24,309 nucleotides of DNA from a virus. Below are positions 1-9,198 of this stretch, in pieces (the stretch's first letter is position 1; each line of letters starts with the position of its first letter). The stretch lies in the IMG/VR virus record IMGVR_UViG_3300042303_000181, positions 1-24,309 of that record, one strand, 5' to 3'. Made by a program: the position numbers and the translations under genes. Under the pieces are notes generated by a model. It was not told where the DNA came from. It did no database searches and saw nothing but the letters and a program-made list of their open reading frames with translations.

Positions 1-94
1 GTCTTGGACAAAACGGTCTTAGTTAGGCTACTTGACATAGCTCAAGTAACATATAACATATAGATATACATTCGTCTTGGATTAGACGGTGTAA
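1..94. repeat. Degenerate 21-bp direct repeat flanking the promoter region
   Basis: Positions 1-21 and 74-94 both begin GTCTTGGA and both carry ACGGT at the same offset; about 16 of 21 bases match. The copies start 73 bp apart and flank the promoter-like site. The second copy also contains a small perfect hairpin, CGTCT (73-77) against AGACG (84-88), with a 6-base loop. They could be protein-binding sites, or remains of a duplicated intergenic segment. The left copy touches the window edge, so its full extent is unknown. Confidence 0.4.
30..59 (+). promoter_or_regulatory. Candidate late promoter with overlapping operator-like palindrome
   Basis: A perfect consensus -35 box TTGACA lies at 32-37. 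The best-spaced -10 candidate is TAACAT at 54-59, a 16-base gap; TATAAC at 52-57 is an alternative with a shorter gap. The stretch from 50 to 70 is very AT-rich. The -35 box sits inside a perfect inverted repeat, ACTTGA (30-35) and TCAAGT (42-47), with a 6-base spacer. This could be a repressor or activator site. Transcription from here would produce a leader of about 150 nt before the capsid gene. This is pattern recognition only; the phage's own transcription machinery is not visible in the window. Confidence 0.5.
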
Positions 95-112
95 AAACAT
101 AGTCACCACAAA

Positions 113-178
113 GGCACGTTGACGGAACGTCATAGCGCCCCGATGTTCGGAGAACTAGGGACCGCCGGGTAGTGGGTC
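113..178 (+). promoter_or_regulatory. Candidate structured 5' leader RNA upstream of the capsid gene
   Basis: Three consecutive stems can be drawn. Hairpin 1 is ACGTT (116-120) with AACGT (126-130); an alternative is GACG (121-124) with CGTC (128-131). Hairpin 2 is CCC (139-141) with GGG (158-160), enclosing GTTC (145-148) and GAAC (152-155) around a GGA loop. Hairpin 3 is GACC (160-163) with GGTC (175-178). An outer GGC (113-115)/GCC (137-139) pairing can enclose the first. The block is much richer in G and C than the AT-rich promoter before it and the A/C-rich, unstructured spacer after it (179-217). I do not recognise it as a known riboswitch. It may regulate capsid translation or mRNA stability. 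Confidence 0.4.
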
Positions 179-217
179 TAAACAACTCAATCCATCAACA
201 AAACAACAATCAACAGT

Positions 218-222
218 AAGGA
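218..222 (+). promoter_or_regulatory. Ribosome binding site of the capsid gene
   Basis: AAGGA is followed by eight bases and then GTG at 231. It supports the GTG as the true start of the capsid gene; no ATG is better placed. Confidence 0.75.
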
Positions 223-230
223 ATAACAAA

Positions 231-1499
231 GTGCCCGCAAGCCTTTCCACCGTTGATGCAATCCTTAAGGACGACTACAAGGATTACATCGACCAACTTA
301 ACCAAGCGACTTTTCTCCTCTCGCAGATCGAGACTCGCCGCGACACCATCACGGGCCGTGTTGCCCGCCATGCACTCCACCTCGGACGTTCGTCCGGTGT
401 CGGCGCTCGCGGCGAAAATGGCACGCTCCCAACAGCAGGCAACCAAGGCTTCGCGACGGTCCCCGTACCAGTCCGCTACGTCTATGGTCGCATCCAGCTG
501 AGTGGTCCAACAATTCGTCAGGCTGTTACAGACCGTGGCGCGTTCGTTGACGCACTTGACGCTGAAATGCAGGGAATCCGCCGTGACGCAATGAAGGACG
601 TTAACCGCCAGCTTTGGGGTACATCTAACGGTGTTATCGCTCAGTGTGGTACGACCACTTCTTCAACAACTGTCGTTTTGGCTTCTTCAACCGGTACAAC
701 CGCCCTCCGCAACCTCTTCTTTGATGGCGGCATGGTTGTTGACATTGGTACCGTAGCTGACCCAACCGTAGTTGCTTCTGCTCGTACGATCTCATCACTT
801 AGCGAATCAGCTAAGACTGTTGTTATCTCCGGTGCAGCAGTTACCACTTCATCCTCACACTTCTTGTTCCGTGCAGGTGCAGGCGGTGCTTCCAGCAACA
901 CTGGCCAGCCAGGTGACGGTCAGAAGGAATTGACAGGTATTCAGACAATCGTCGACGATAGCGCAGTCCTTCACACCATTAACCCTTCAAGCCAGCCAAA
1001 GTGGAAGGCCTACGTTAACAGCAACAGCGGTACCAACCGTGCAGTTACCGAGACCCTCATCACTGGTGCAATCATGAAGACCCTCATCAACAGCGGCAAG
1101 AAGCCATCGCTTCTTGTTTCTGCAGAAGGTGTTCACCTCTCGGTTGCAAACTTGTTCCTCTCGCTCAAGCGAAACATGGAGCAGACCCAGCTCAAGGGTG
1201 GCTACGCAGGTATCCAGTACTACTCACCATCAGTCTCCGGACAGGGTGACGAAGGCCCAACGGTCCTCTACGCAGACTTCGACTGCCCGAACAACGCACT
1301 CTACGGCCTTTCGCCTGAGAGCATGGTGTTCCATCAGGTTGGCGAAGGCTGGCAGTTCATGGACCTTGACGGTGCAGTGATGAACCGCGTTCCTAACACC
1401 GATGCTTACGAAGCAACGATGACCTGCTATGCAGAACTTGCATGTAAGCAGCGCAACGCTAACTTCGTGATCAAGGACCTTACGGAGACAACGATCTAA
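231..1499 (+). CDS. Major capsid protein (HK97 fold)
   Basis: This 422-residue protein builds the icosahedral head. The N-terminal part (about 1-130) is helical and ends in a region (about 45-90, including VPVPVRYVYGRIQLSG) that would be the extended E-loop and following strands. Residues about 138-215 are a Ser/Thr/Val-rich beta segment that I read as an inserted surface domain. The C-terminal part (about 345-422) has the pattern YADFDCPNNALYGLSPES, then WQFMDLDGAV, then AYEAT with a final NANFVIKDLTE. I associate this with capsid proteins of actinobacterial and marine phages. No prohead protease or scaffold is visible here; they would lie upstream. The GTG start is chosen for its AAGGA site. 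The gene is followed at once by a small head-type protein, the usual neighbour of a capsid gene. The family call is from memory of the pattern, not from a search. Confidence 0.85.
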   Translation: MPASLSTVDAILKDDYKDYIDQLNQATFLLSQIETRRDTITGRVARHALHLGRSSGVGARGENGTLPTAGNQGFATVPVPVRYVYGRIQLSGPTIRQAVTDRGAFVDALDAEMQGIRRDAMKDVNRQLWGTSNGVIAQCGTTTSSTTVVLASSTGTTALRNLFFDGGMVVDIGTVADPTVVASARTISSLSESAKTVVISGAAVTTSSSHFLFRAGAGGASSNTGQPGDGQKELTGIQTIVDDSAVLHTINPSSQPKWKAYVNSNSGTNRAVTETLITGAIMKTLINSGKKPSLLVSAEGVHLSVANLFLSLKRNMEQTQLKGGYAGIQYYSPSVSGQGDEGPTVLYADFDCPNNALYGLSPESMVFHQVGEGWQFMDLDGAVMNRVPNTDAYEATMTCYAELACKQRNANFVIKDLTETTI

Positions 1500-1500
1500 G

Positions 1501-1821
1501 ATGCCTGCATCGGTAAGTATCGTTACGGGTCCGGAAGTTCCAGGTAACCGTAAGTTTGTGACAGCAACAGTCACATTCGACTCGTCGTACGCGACCGGGG
1601 GAGAGGCGATTTCGCTGGCCTCCCTCGGTCTCGACCGACTTGACTTTCTGTGGGCAGTAACCACGGATGGCTATGTCCCTGCATGGGATGGTTCAACAAC
1701 CAATCCAAAGATTGAACTCTTTTGGGTTGACACTACAACAGACGGTGCTGCATTAGCAGAAGTACCGAGCACAACGAACGTTTCGACGGTAGTAGCTCGT
1801 ATCTTTGCATTCGGCGCATAA
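1501..1821 (+). CDS. Small head protein, possibly capsid decoration protein
   Basis: A 106-residue, beta-rich, acidic protein starting one base after the capsid stop. It has few lysines and many Thr, Val, Ser and Asp residues, with a VTFDSSYATGGE motif near residue 22 and an alanine/phenylalanine-rich C-terminus. Its size, composition and position directly after the capsid gene fit a decoration or head-stabilising protein. I recall similar short proteins with the 'YxxGGE' stretch next to capsid genes in uncultured phages. The exact role is inferred; it could also be a minor structural protein. The gene is translated from an ATG almost touching the previous stop, so it is probably translationally coupled to the capsid gene. 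A strong hairpin follows it. Confidence 0.6.
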   Translation: MPASVSIVTGPEVPGNRKFVTATVTFDSSYATGGEAISLASLGLDRLDFLWAVTTDGYVPAWDGSTTNPKIELFWVDTTTDGAALAEVPSTTNVSTVVARIFAFGA

Positions 1822-1832
1822 AAAGCTTGTTG

Positions 1833-1869
1833 GCCGGGGTGGGTCTTTTCTCCTTTCACCCACTCCGGC
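1833..1869 (+). terminator. Strong hairpin after the capsid/decoration genes; terminator or processing element
   Basis: The left arm at 1833-1844 pairs with the right arm at 1858-1869 over 12 bp, with one G:U wobble and a pyrimidine-rich 13-base loop. No run of T follows (the next bases are TGGCATC), so it is not a canonical intrinsic terminator. Its place resembles the attenuating terminator after the capsid gene of T7, which lowers expression of downstream genes relative to the capsid. It could equally protect the capsid mRNA 3' end or be an RNase cleavage site. The next gene has its own good Shine-Dalgarno sequence (AGGAG, 1881-1885), as expected if the mRNA is interrupted here. Confidence 0.5.
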
Positions 1870-1891
1870 TGGCATCATCTAGGAGAACATT

Positions 1892-2353
1892 ATGGATTTA
1901 AGAGCTCACGACATTTTGGGACAACACATCCCAGGCTCGGACGGATGGGCTGAGATTTCCACCGATGTGTACAACATCTCGGAACGAATCCGCAAGGGAG
2001 ACGAATCAGGCTGGCGCGGTGATCCGACTGCCAGTATCCTGTTTAACCCTCTTACGCAGCACTTTGAAGTATGGCTAATCGACGGCCAAAACACGCCTTA
2101 CATTGCGTGCTCTTCCCCGCGCTGCGATCACTCTCTTATTGTGAAGCTCATTGAAGGCGACTGGCAAAAAGGCCACCGCTTGATTGAGGACATTCAGAAG
2201 AAGAACCGTGCTGCCCGTGCTGCAGAAGACTCAGCACAACGCGATAAGGCAGAAGAACTCGCTGACAAGATGCACTTTGCTATCATTAAAGATATCGGTC
2301 ACCTTGAAGGTGGCACCAAACGTCAATACTCAATGAATAACGGACTCAAATAA
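1892..2353 (+). CDS. Hypothetical protein of the structural operon, 153 residues
   Basis: I do not recognise this protein. Residues 1-75 look globular and mixed alpha/beta. A CSSPRC pair of cysteines follows near residue 73-78, followed by a histidine (CDH), which could bind metal or be structural. From about residue 100 the chain is a charged helix rich in Lys, Glu, Arg and Ala (KKNRAARAAEDSAQRDKAEE), probably a coiled coil. The start is supported by AGGAG (1881-1885), six bases before the ATG. The stop overlaps the next start as TAATG. It lies between head and fibre genes, so a virion or assembly role is likely, but no function is assigned. Confidence 0.7.
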   Translation: MDLRAHDILGQHIPGSDGWAEISTDVYNISERIRKGDESGWRGDPTASILFNPLTQHFEVWLIDGQNTPYIACSSPRCDHSLIVKLIEGDWQKGHRLIEDIQKKNRAARAAEDSAQRDKAEELADKMHFAIIKDIGHLEGGTKRQYSMNNGLK

Positions 2354-2655
2354 TGGCAACATACTCATCTTCTCAATCCAAGTACATCACGCTAGTGGCA
2401 AACACGGTAGATACCGTTACTCTCACTGGAACGGGAAACGTTTTGCGTTTTGTTACTACGGCCGGTACTTCTCATGCCTATGCAACTGTAGCCAGCACTG
2501 GTTTAACACCAGCTACACCTACCGTTGGTGGCGACAATACGTACGCAACCGTTCATGGAAATCCTGGGTACATTGATATCCCTTGGAATGGTGGCGGGGC
2601 TGTAGTTAGTATTATCAGTACGGGTACTCCGACGATCGGCATTATGCTAATCTAG
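2353..2655 (+). CDS. Small beta-rich structural protein, 100 residues
   Basis: The protein is almost entirely Thr, Val, Ser, Gly and Ala, with very few charged residues and no long helix, so it should be an all-beta fold. The ending GTPTIGIMLI is hydrophobic. Such low-charge small beta proteins are typical of head fibres, decoration proteins or tail-associated modules. I do not recognise a family. It starts in a TAATG overlap with the previous gene and has no convincing Shine-Dalgarno site of its own, so translation is probably coupled. It is followed by an 18-base gap. Confidence 0.65.
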   Translation: MATYSSSQSKYITLVANTVDTVTLTGTGNVLRFVTTAGTSHAYATVASTGLTPATPTVGGDNTYATVHGNPGYIDIPWNGGGAVVSIISTGTPTIGIMLI

Positions 2656-2673
2656 TATTAGAGTAGATGATTA

Positions 2674-4261
<1,588 letters not shown>

Positions 4262-4262
<1 letters not shown>

Positions 4263-5377
4263 TGCCAATCCGTAGAGGAACAGCGTCAAGTGTTGCTTTA
4301 GCTCCTGTCACAACAATCAACACAACGACTGAGTTTAATGAGTCGCGCGCAACGTTCAATGCAACTATTGATTCGTCCGGATATATGACAAGCGTTTTGT
4401 TTCAATACAGCACTAATGGAACTACGTGGACCAACTCGGGAACTGTTTCGGGGGTAACGGGGAACAGTCAATCTGTATCGCACACTCAAACAGGCCTGTC
4501 TGTAGGAACTTTGTACTATGTTCGTGCAATAGCTACAAATCAAATCGGTAGCACAACTTCTTCAAATACAACTTTTACCACCTGGTCTTTAAAGACTTAT
4601 TTAAACACGACTGCCGGTTCTTACTCGGTGTCAGTGCCTTCGATTACTGGTGTTGCACCAACTATTTACGAAATGCTTTTGTACGGCGGCGGTGGTGGAG
4701 CGAACTATTCAGGTGGTGGCGGCGGCGGCTATCGCCTTGCTGCTAGTCACACATCGTCAACCACGGGTACACAGACAGTTTCAGGTTCAGTAGGTGGCGG
4801 CGGTGCCGCAGGAAACGGCGGCGGTGGGACTGGTAGTGCAACAGCAGGTGGCAGCACAACATTAACCGTCGGTTCAACAACATGGACTGGTGGCGGCGGC
4901 GGAGCAGGACAGCACCCAGGTAGTTGCGGAGCGTCATGTGGTGGTCGTGGCGGAACTGTCGGTTCAGGAACTAACGGTGCAAACATCGGAGGTTGCACTA
5001 CCTACGGTTACTACTACGTTTCTAGCCAAACCTTTATTTGCACAGCGTCCGACAAAAACGGTTGTACTGCTGGCTATTTCCAAGATAACTATTCCTACGA
5101 TTGTGGTTACTACGCAGGCGGCGGCGGCGGCGGTACTGATGGCGGTGGTGCTAACGCAGCCACACAGAACAGTGCTTCACATGTCGGCGGTGCTGGCGGT
5201 ACAGGTGGCGGGGCATACGGTCTTCGTGGAGGCAACGGCGGTGGAGGTCAAGGCACCCAAGGCAACGGGGCAGCAGGTGGTTTTTCTGTTGGTTCCGGGA
5301 CAATCGTAGGTACCGGCGGGTCTGTATTTGCTGGTGGTTCCGCTGGTGGTATAACATTTAAGTATTACGGACCGTAA
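4262..5377 (+). CDS. Glycine-rich fibre tip / adhesin with fibronectin type III-like domain
   Basis: A 371-residue protein. Residues about 20-105 look like a fibronectin type III or similar beta-sandwich (FQYSTNGTTW, then LSVGTLYYVRAIATNQIGST). Residues about 110-371 are dominated by glycine runs alternating with Ser/Thr segments. They resemble the glycine-rich tips of phage adhesins, where polyglycine helices pack side by side and the loops at the end bind the receptor. Six cysteines (222, 226, 245, 260, 268, 281) all fall in one loop-like insertion rich in Tyr, which could be the receptor-binding surface. The gene follows the collagen-like fibre by a TAATG overlap, so the two probably form one fibre. 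The adhesin role is inferred from composition and position. Confidence 0.7.
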
Positions 5378-5389
5378 CAAAGGAAAAAT

Positions 5390-6508
5390 ATGGAACAGTT
5401 CACGTTGGACAAAATTAAAAACTACAAAATGTTTTATGTCTTAAAGAAAATTAAATCAACATCGCAAGAAATTGTTTTGCTACATAAGCAATCACAAGAG
5501 ATGGTTGTTGTCGAAACAGAAAAGTACGACCTGTTTCAAGTCGGAGCTGATCAAGTGCTTGTTGCTTTTGTAGACGTTTTCCAACACGCTGGTAAGCATA
5601 ATTATGTTGCGTCTGACGGTTTGCTGGAGGAAAACATTCTTCTTAACCCGTATGAAAAAATAGTTGACTACTACAAAACGGATCGAGACGACGAACCTTC
5701 AGGGGTTTTTCTTTTTCTTAATTCTTGCCCGGCCGTTTTAGAAGGCCAAGATTGGCGTTGCGATAACGCATTATTTGGTCCTCGTGGATTTTTCCCAGTT
5801 GGTCAAGAAGAAAAAAGACTAATAGACGGTATCACAAAAATTAAAGTATACGAACCGGTATTAAGCATTAACGGTGTCGGACACATTGTTTATTTTAAAC
5901 ACGAGGGTGACGATACTGAATTAAGATTTGATTACATCAATAACGCAGAACTTCCTCAATCAGCAGAAACGTTTTCTGAAATGATTAAGCTAATCCTTGA
6001 ATGGGCTAAAGTTTCTGAAGAACCTTTTAACAACACCGAACAGATTGCAATTAAGGCAAAACAATTTGTGGATAATTTTGGGATATCGGAAAGCTTTGTT
6101 GCCGATCAGCCGAGTATGCAGGTGGTCAAATATCTACAAGGCGATACGCTGGCACGGGTCCGTACTCATGGGACATATAAGATTTCTGATGCGATAAACA
6201 GTTTAGTTGTTGACAATCTTCCGTATATGACCTTTAGTAAAATTGCTGAACTTAACCCTACAATGTTCAATCTTAAAGAGTGTTTGGAAACAGAAATTCA
6301 ATGGTCGCAAGAAGAATGGGACCAAGCATTGGTAACACACAACATTACGGAACCCAAAGAATATGGCGATGTTGACGGAGTTTGCGAACATATCTTAAGC
6401 ACTTTTCCTAACAATTTGACCTTTCCCAAAATAGTTTTTGGCCTTTTGAAAAAAAAGAAAGAATTGTTAGAAGAAGCATTTAACAGTCCGTCCTTGATGG
6501 TGGACTAG
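5390..6508 (+). CDS. AT-rich orphan protein inserted between fibre and adaptor genes
   Basis: I do not recognise this 372-residue protein. It is mixed alpha/beta with many Lys, Glu, Phe, Ile and Asn residues, no signal peptide and no clear membrane segment. Residues about 290-360 look helical, with a lysine cluster (LLKKKKELLEEAF) near the end. A 60-base sample at its start is about 23% GC and one at 5941-6000 is about 37%, against about 50% in the next gene, so it was probably acquired. It has a strong Shine-Dalgarno sequence (AAAGGA, 5379-5384) five bases before the ATG. A promoter-like site directly after it restarts the virion operon. It could be an accessory (moron) gene or a host-range/structural protein. 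Confidence 0.75.
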   Translation: MEQFTLDKIKNYKMFYVLKKIKSTSQEIVLLHKQSQEMVVVETEKYDLFQVGADQVLVAFVDVFQHAGKHNYVASDGLLEENILLNPYEKIVDYYKTDRDDEPSGVFLFLNSCPAVLEGQDWRCDNALFGPRGFFPVGQEEKRLIDGITKIKVYEPVLSINGVGHIVYFKHEGDDTELRFDYINNAELPQSAETFSEMIKLILEWAKVSEEPFNNTEQIAIKAKQFVDNFGISESFVADQPSMQVVKYLQGDTLARVRTHGTYKISDAINSLVVDNLPYMTFSKIAELNPTMFNLKECLETEIQWSQEEWDQALVTHNITEPKEYGDVDGVCEHILSTFPNNLTFPKIVFGLLKKKKELLEEAFNSPSLMVD

Positions 6509-6522
6509 GATTAGGATAGAAT
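6494..6522 (+). promoter_or_regulatory. Candidate promoter of a leaderless transcript for the adaptor gene
   Basis: TTGATG (6494-6499), a 17-base spacer and TAGAAT (6517-6522) give a near-consensus promoter. Only six bases separate the -10 box from the ATG at 6529, so transcription would begin at or next to the start codon. The only Shine-Dalgarno-like AGGA (6513-6516) is 12 bases from the ATG, further than usual. Leaderless mRNAs are common in actinobacteria. The same geometry recurs before the gene at 9214. Confidence 0.5.
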
Positions 6523-6528
6523 TAACCC

Positions 6529-7143
6529 ATGAACCGTGGTCAAATCCGTACGGCTGTAAAGCAACGCCTGGCAATCCCTGCATCCGGCGACGGCCTGTTG
6601 CCGGACACCACGATTGACTCTTTGATTAACCGTTCCCTAGCTACTATCTCAGCCACCAAGGAATGGCCCTGGTTGCTTGATACCCAGGCTATGACTTTTG
6701 TAGGCGGCTCGGCTACTGTCCCTAACGACTTCGTACGGGCCCGCCAGCTGGTTATTAACGAGCTTCCGGTTATGTGGGTCCAACTTGAGGACTTCCTTGA
6801 CCCTGACCGTATGACGGCCACCTTTGCTTGGACGATTATCGGTAACAAGGCTCGGCTCAACCCTCTTCCGACAACCGATCAAAACGGGACTTTATATTAC
6901 TACCGGAGCGAACCTGAACTGCTGAGCGACTATTCGACACCGCTTATGCCAGCTTTGCACCACCCTCTAATCGTTGCCTACACGGCGTACCTTGCAGCCA
7001 TGGTCCGCCAGGACGAAGGGCGTGCTGCGGTATACCAGGCTGAGTACCAGTCAATCCTTAACACCATGCGAGATGACTTGAAGCAGAACACCTCCCGCCG
7101 CATTCGGTATAGCCCTGGTTACCAACATGCTGCGTGGTCATAA
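6529..7143 (+). CDS. Head-tail adaptor / tail tubular protein A-like
   Basis: A 204-residue protein of mostly helical character. The N-terminus has the pattern RGQIRTAVKQRL, then TTIDSLINRSLATIS, then a Trp-containing turn (KEWPWLL). Then come a beta segment ending VPNDFVRARQLVI and a C-terminal helix pair (IVAYTAYLAAMV, YQAEYQSILNTMRDDL). This is the layout of podovirus adaptor proteins (T7 gp11-like, P22 gp4-like), which bind the portal and receive the nozzle. The next gene is a large nozzle-like protein joined by a TAATG overlap, which strongly supports the pair. The start is the ATG at 6529, which sits six bases after a -10-like box. Family placement is from memory. Confidence 0.7.
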   Translation: MNRGQIRTAVKQRLAIPASGDGLLPDTTIDSLINRSLATISATKEWPWLLDTQAMTFVGGSATVPNDFVRARQLVINELPVMWVQLEDFLDPDRMTATFAWTIIGNKARLNPLPTTDQNGTLYYYRSEPELLSDYSTPLMPALHHPLIVAYTAYLAAMVRQDEGRAAVYQAEYQSILNTMRDDLKQNTSRRIRYSPGYQHAAWS

Positions 7144-8993
7144 TGCCAGCCTTTACTTCTACATGGGATGACTTTACCGGCGGGTACTTTGTCGGAGAGA
7201 ACGACAACCGCCAGCCACGAAGCACATTCACTGGCGAAAACGTAGCCGTATCACTCAATGACGGATCTGTTGTAGCTACTAACAAAGTGCAGCAAATCCC
7301 CTTAAACGCTCCCGGCGAACACGATACAGGAATTGTTATTCAAAACGATTCTTTGTACATTGACGGTGGTGCATCGGTCAATACTTTTGTGACGCCCGCC
7401 GTTCAAGGTGGTGATTACATTTATTTTGCTGTTCAATTTATCGGTACTTCAACTACCACGTTTAAAATGTACCGCCTTCGTTGGGGAAACCCATCGGACC
7501 CTACTCAGAATTGTGAAATAAATTCAAGCGACGCTGTAAGTCTTACAAACACCTACACAATCACAAACGTTTTCACAACCAATGAAAGCGGGCAAATTTA
7601 TGCCTACGTAGGTTCAAAAGACAAGATTTACAGATTTACCGGCACTGGCAACTGGGACGCAATCAACCCAGCAGCGATGACTACGATCACACTTCCTTCG
7701 GGTATCACGAGCGTTGACGGGATTACTGTTTGGAACGCTCGAATGGTTGCATGGTCTTCTACGACTGATTATGTTTATTATTCTGAAGCATTGAATTTTA
7801 GTAGCTGGCTTACTTTGAACTTTATTGCTCCAGGCTATTCAAATAACGGCGTTACCTGGGTGATCCCAAGATATGACGATTTGCTTGTTGTTAAACCAAA
7901 CGCTATTTATTCTATTACGGGAGTATTGGGGGCTACGGCAGCTGTCCGTCAGGTTTCTGATGCTGTTTACCCATTGAATACTGATTATTCTTCGATTGTT
8001 TCTCAGTCCAATACGATGTTCTATTTGTCAAGATTGACGGAACCGTATTATGCAAACGTTAACTATCTGTCCGGCCAGCAAGTTGGTGTTGCTGCGTACC
8101 AAAACCTTGGACGCGCTTTTGTTTCCCCTTACGCAAACATTGATCACGTAACACCACCTTCTCTTGCTGCATCGTCCAATGGCGACGTTGTATGTACATA
8201 CTCAGTAAGCGAGTTTGGTGCTGGCGGTTTTTATGCTTTGATTAGAAACAGGTTTGGAGATTGGCTAAGAATCAAAAGCGAATCGCTCAATTTTTATTCT
8301 GCCCCAATCGAAGGGGTGTCTCAAAACGATAAATTTATTAGGCGTTACAGCGCTGTAAACAACTATCAAACCCCGTCCGCTGTTTTTGGGTTTCCTCCTA
8401 ACGCAATGGTGTTTATGCAAGTTGCCTCGAATATTACAACCAGCGGGTTTGGCGCAGAAGCTTTTGCGCGTTACAAGTCTATTTCTTTTGGTGTTTGGTT
8501 TCAGCAACAAGTAAACGCTGGCCATGACTATGCCGGGGATGACGACATTACTTTTGATGCGTTAACCGAAGGTACGCTTATTCTGTCCCCAGTGGATGAC
8601 CAAAAAGCTTCTACCATCCGCCGCATTTATGTCGAAGCAACTCTTGATTTAGATTATATTAATTATGGCGATTTTTCCGGTGACGCAGAAATGACAGTCA
8701 CAGTTATTAACGGGGCTCCGGAAGATGTTGCTTACGACCCTAACCTTAATTTTGTTTCTAGCGATCGTGTCTTCTCTCAAGCTCTTTCTAGCATTCCCAA
8801 TACCACCGCTTTCACACCCGCAGAAGTCAAGACGGCACCCTACGCAAACGCCAATCCTTACAAACGTGTTACGGCTACACGTATCCTGCGTTTTGATTCA
8901 GACAACATGGGCTATGGTTACAAGCATAATGTGTCTATTAAATTTTCGGGTTTTAGGATTAAGCGTGTTTGGATTGAAGGCGATTCGCGATGA
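7143..8993 (+). CDS. Tail nozzle / tail tubular protein B-like
   Basis: A 616-residue, beta-rich protein. It opens with WDDFTGGYFVGENDN, a start I associate with podovirus tail stabilisation or nozzle proteins. Repeated strand pairs follow, for example YAYVGSKDKIYRFTGTGNWD and, at residues 210-222, YVYYSEALNFSSW, as expected of a beta-propeller platform. Such proteins (T7 gp12-like, P22 gp10-like) form the tube below the adaptor and close it until DNA release. I chose the ATG at 7143, which overlaps the adaptor stop as TAATG, rather than the in-frame GTG nine bases earlier. The stop overlaps the next start by four bases (ATGA). Confidence 0.7.
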   Translation: MPAFTSTWDDFTGGYFVGENDNRQPRSTFTGENVAVSLNDGSVVATNKVQQIPLNAPGEHDTGIVIQNDSLYIDGGASVNTFVTPAVQGGDYIYFAVQFIGTSTTTFKMYRLRWGNPSDPTQNCEINSSDAVSLTNTYTITNVFTTNESGQIYAYVGSKDKIYRFTGTGNWDAINPAAMTTITLPSGITSVDGITVWNARMVAWSSTTDYVYYSEALNFSSWLTLNFIAPGYSNNGVTWVIPRYDDLLVVKPNAIYSITGVLGATAAVRQVSDAVYPLNTDYSSIVSQSNTMFYLSRLTEPYYANVNYLSGQQVGVAAYQNLGRAFVSPYANIDHVTPPSLAASSNGDVVCTYSVSEFGAGGFYALIRNRFGDWLRIKSESLNFYSAPIEGVSQNDKFIRRYSAVNNYQTPSAVFGFPPNAMVFMQVASNITTSGFGAEAFARYKSISFGVWFQQQVNAGHDYAGDDDITFDALTEGTLILSPVDDQKASTIRRIYVEATLDLDYINYGDFSGDAEMTVTVINGAPEDVAYDPNLNFVSSDRVFSQALSSIPNTTAFTPAEVKTAPYANANPYKRVTATRILRFDSDNMGYGYKHNVSIKFSGFRIKRVWIEGDSR

Positions 8994-9181
8994 ACCCAAT
9001 TGAGATTGTGTGGAAACACCCACGCCAGGCCTATGAGCTGGCTTACGTGCTCAAGAACGACAAAACTCAAAGCTACGAAGAGTACGCTGCTGCTTTGCGG
9101 GAAAACATCGTTTCCCTGGAAGACCGGATCTCTCAGATGCAGGTTCAGATCGATGCCTTGTGGGCGGCAGCAGGCTTGTAG
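8990..9181 (+). CDS. Small coiled-coil protein, 63 residues
   Basis: The first 35 residues are amphipathic and charged. Residues about 36-60 (REN..SLEDRISQMQVQIDAL) show a heptad pattern typical of a short coiled coil. The start overlaps the nozzle stop as ATGA, with GAAGG about nine bases upstream. It lies between virion and lysis genes. It could be a minor tail protein or chaperone; no family is recognised. Confidence 0.65.
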   Translation: MNPIEIVWKHPRQAYELAYVLKNDKTQSYEEYAAALRENIVSLEDRISQMQVQIDALWAAAGL

Positions 9182-9198
9182 CAATACGCTACTATATA

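Noticed and set aside
113-178. tRNA in the leader
   Set aside because: No acceptor stem, T-loop or anticodon arm can be drawn; the stems are too short and in the wrong order.
1230-1664. 144-residue antisense frame across the capsid gene end
   Set aside because: It lies fully over two supported genes on the other strand and has no start signals; the whole window is otherwise one-directional.
4743-5380. Open frames in other frames over the glycine-rich gene
   Set aside because: GGC/GGT-rich coding DNA keeps other frames open; their products are Pro-, Arg- or Val/Ala-biased and have no independent support.
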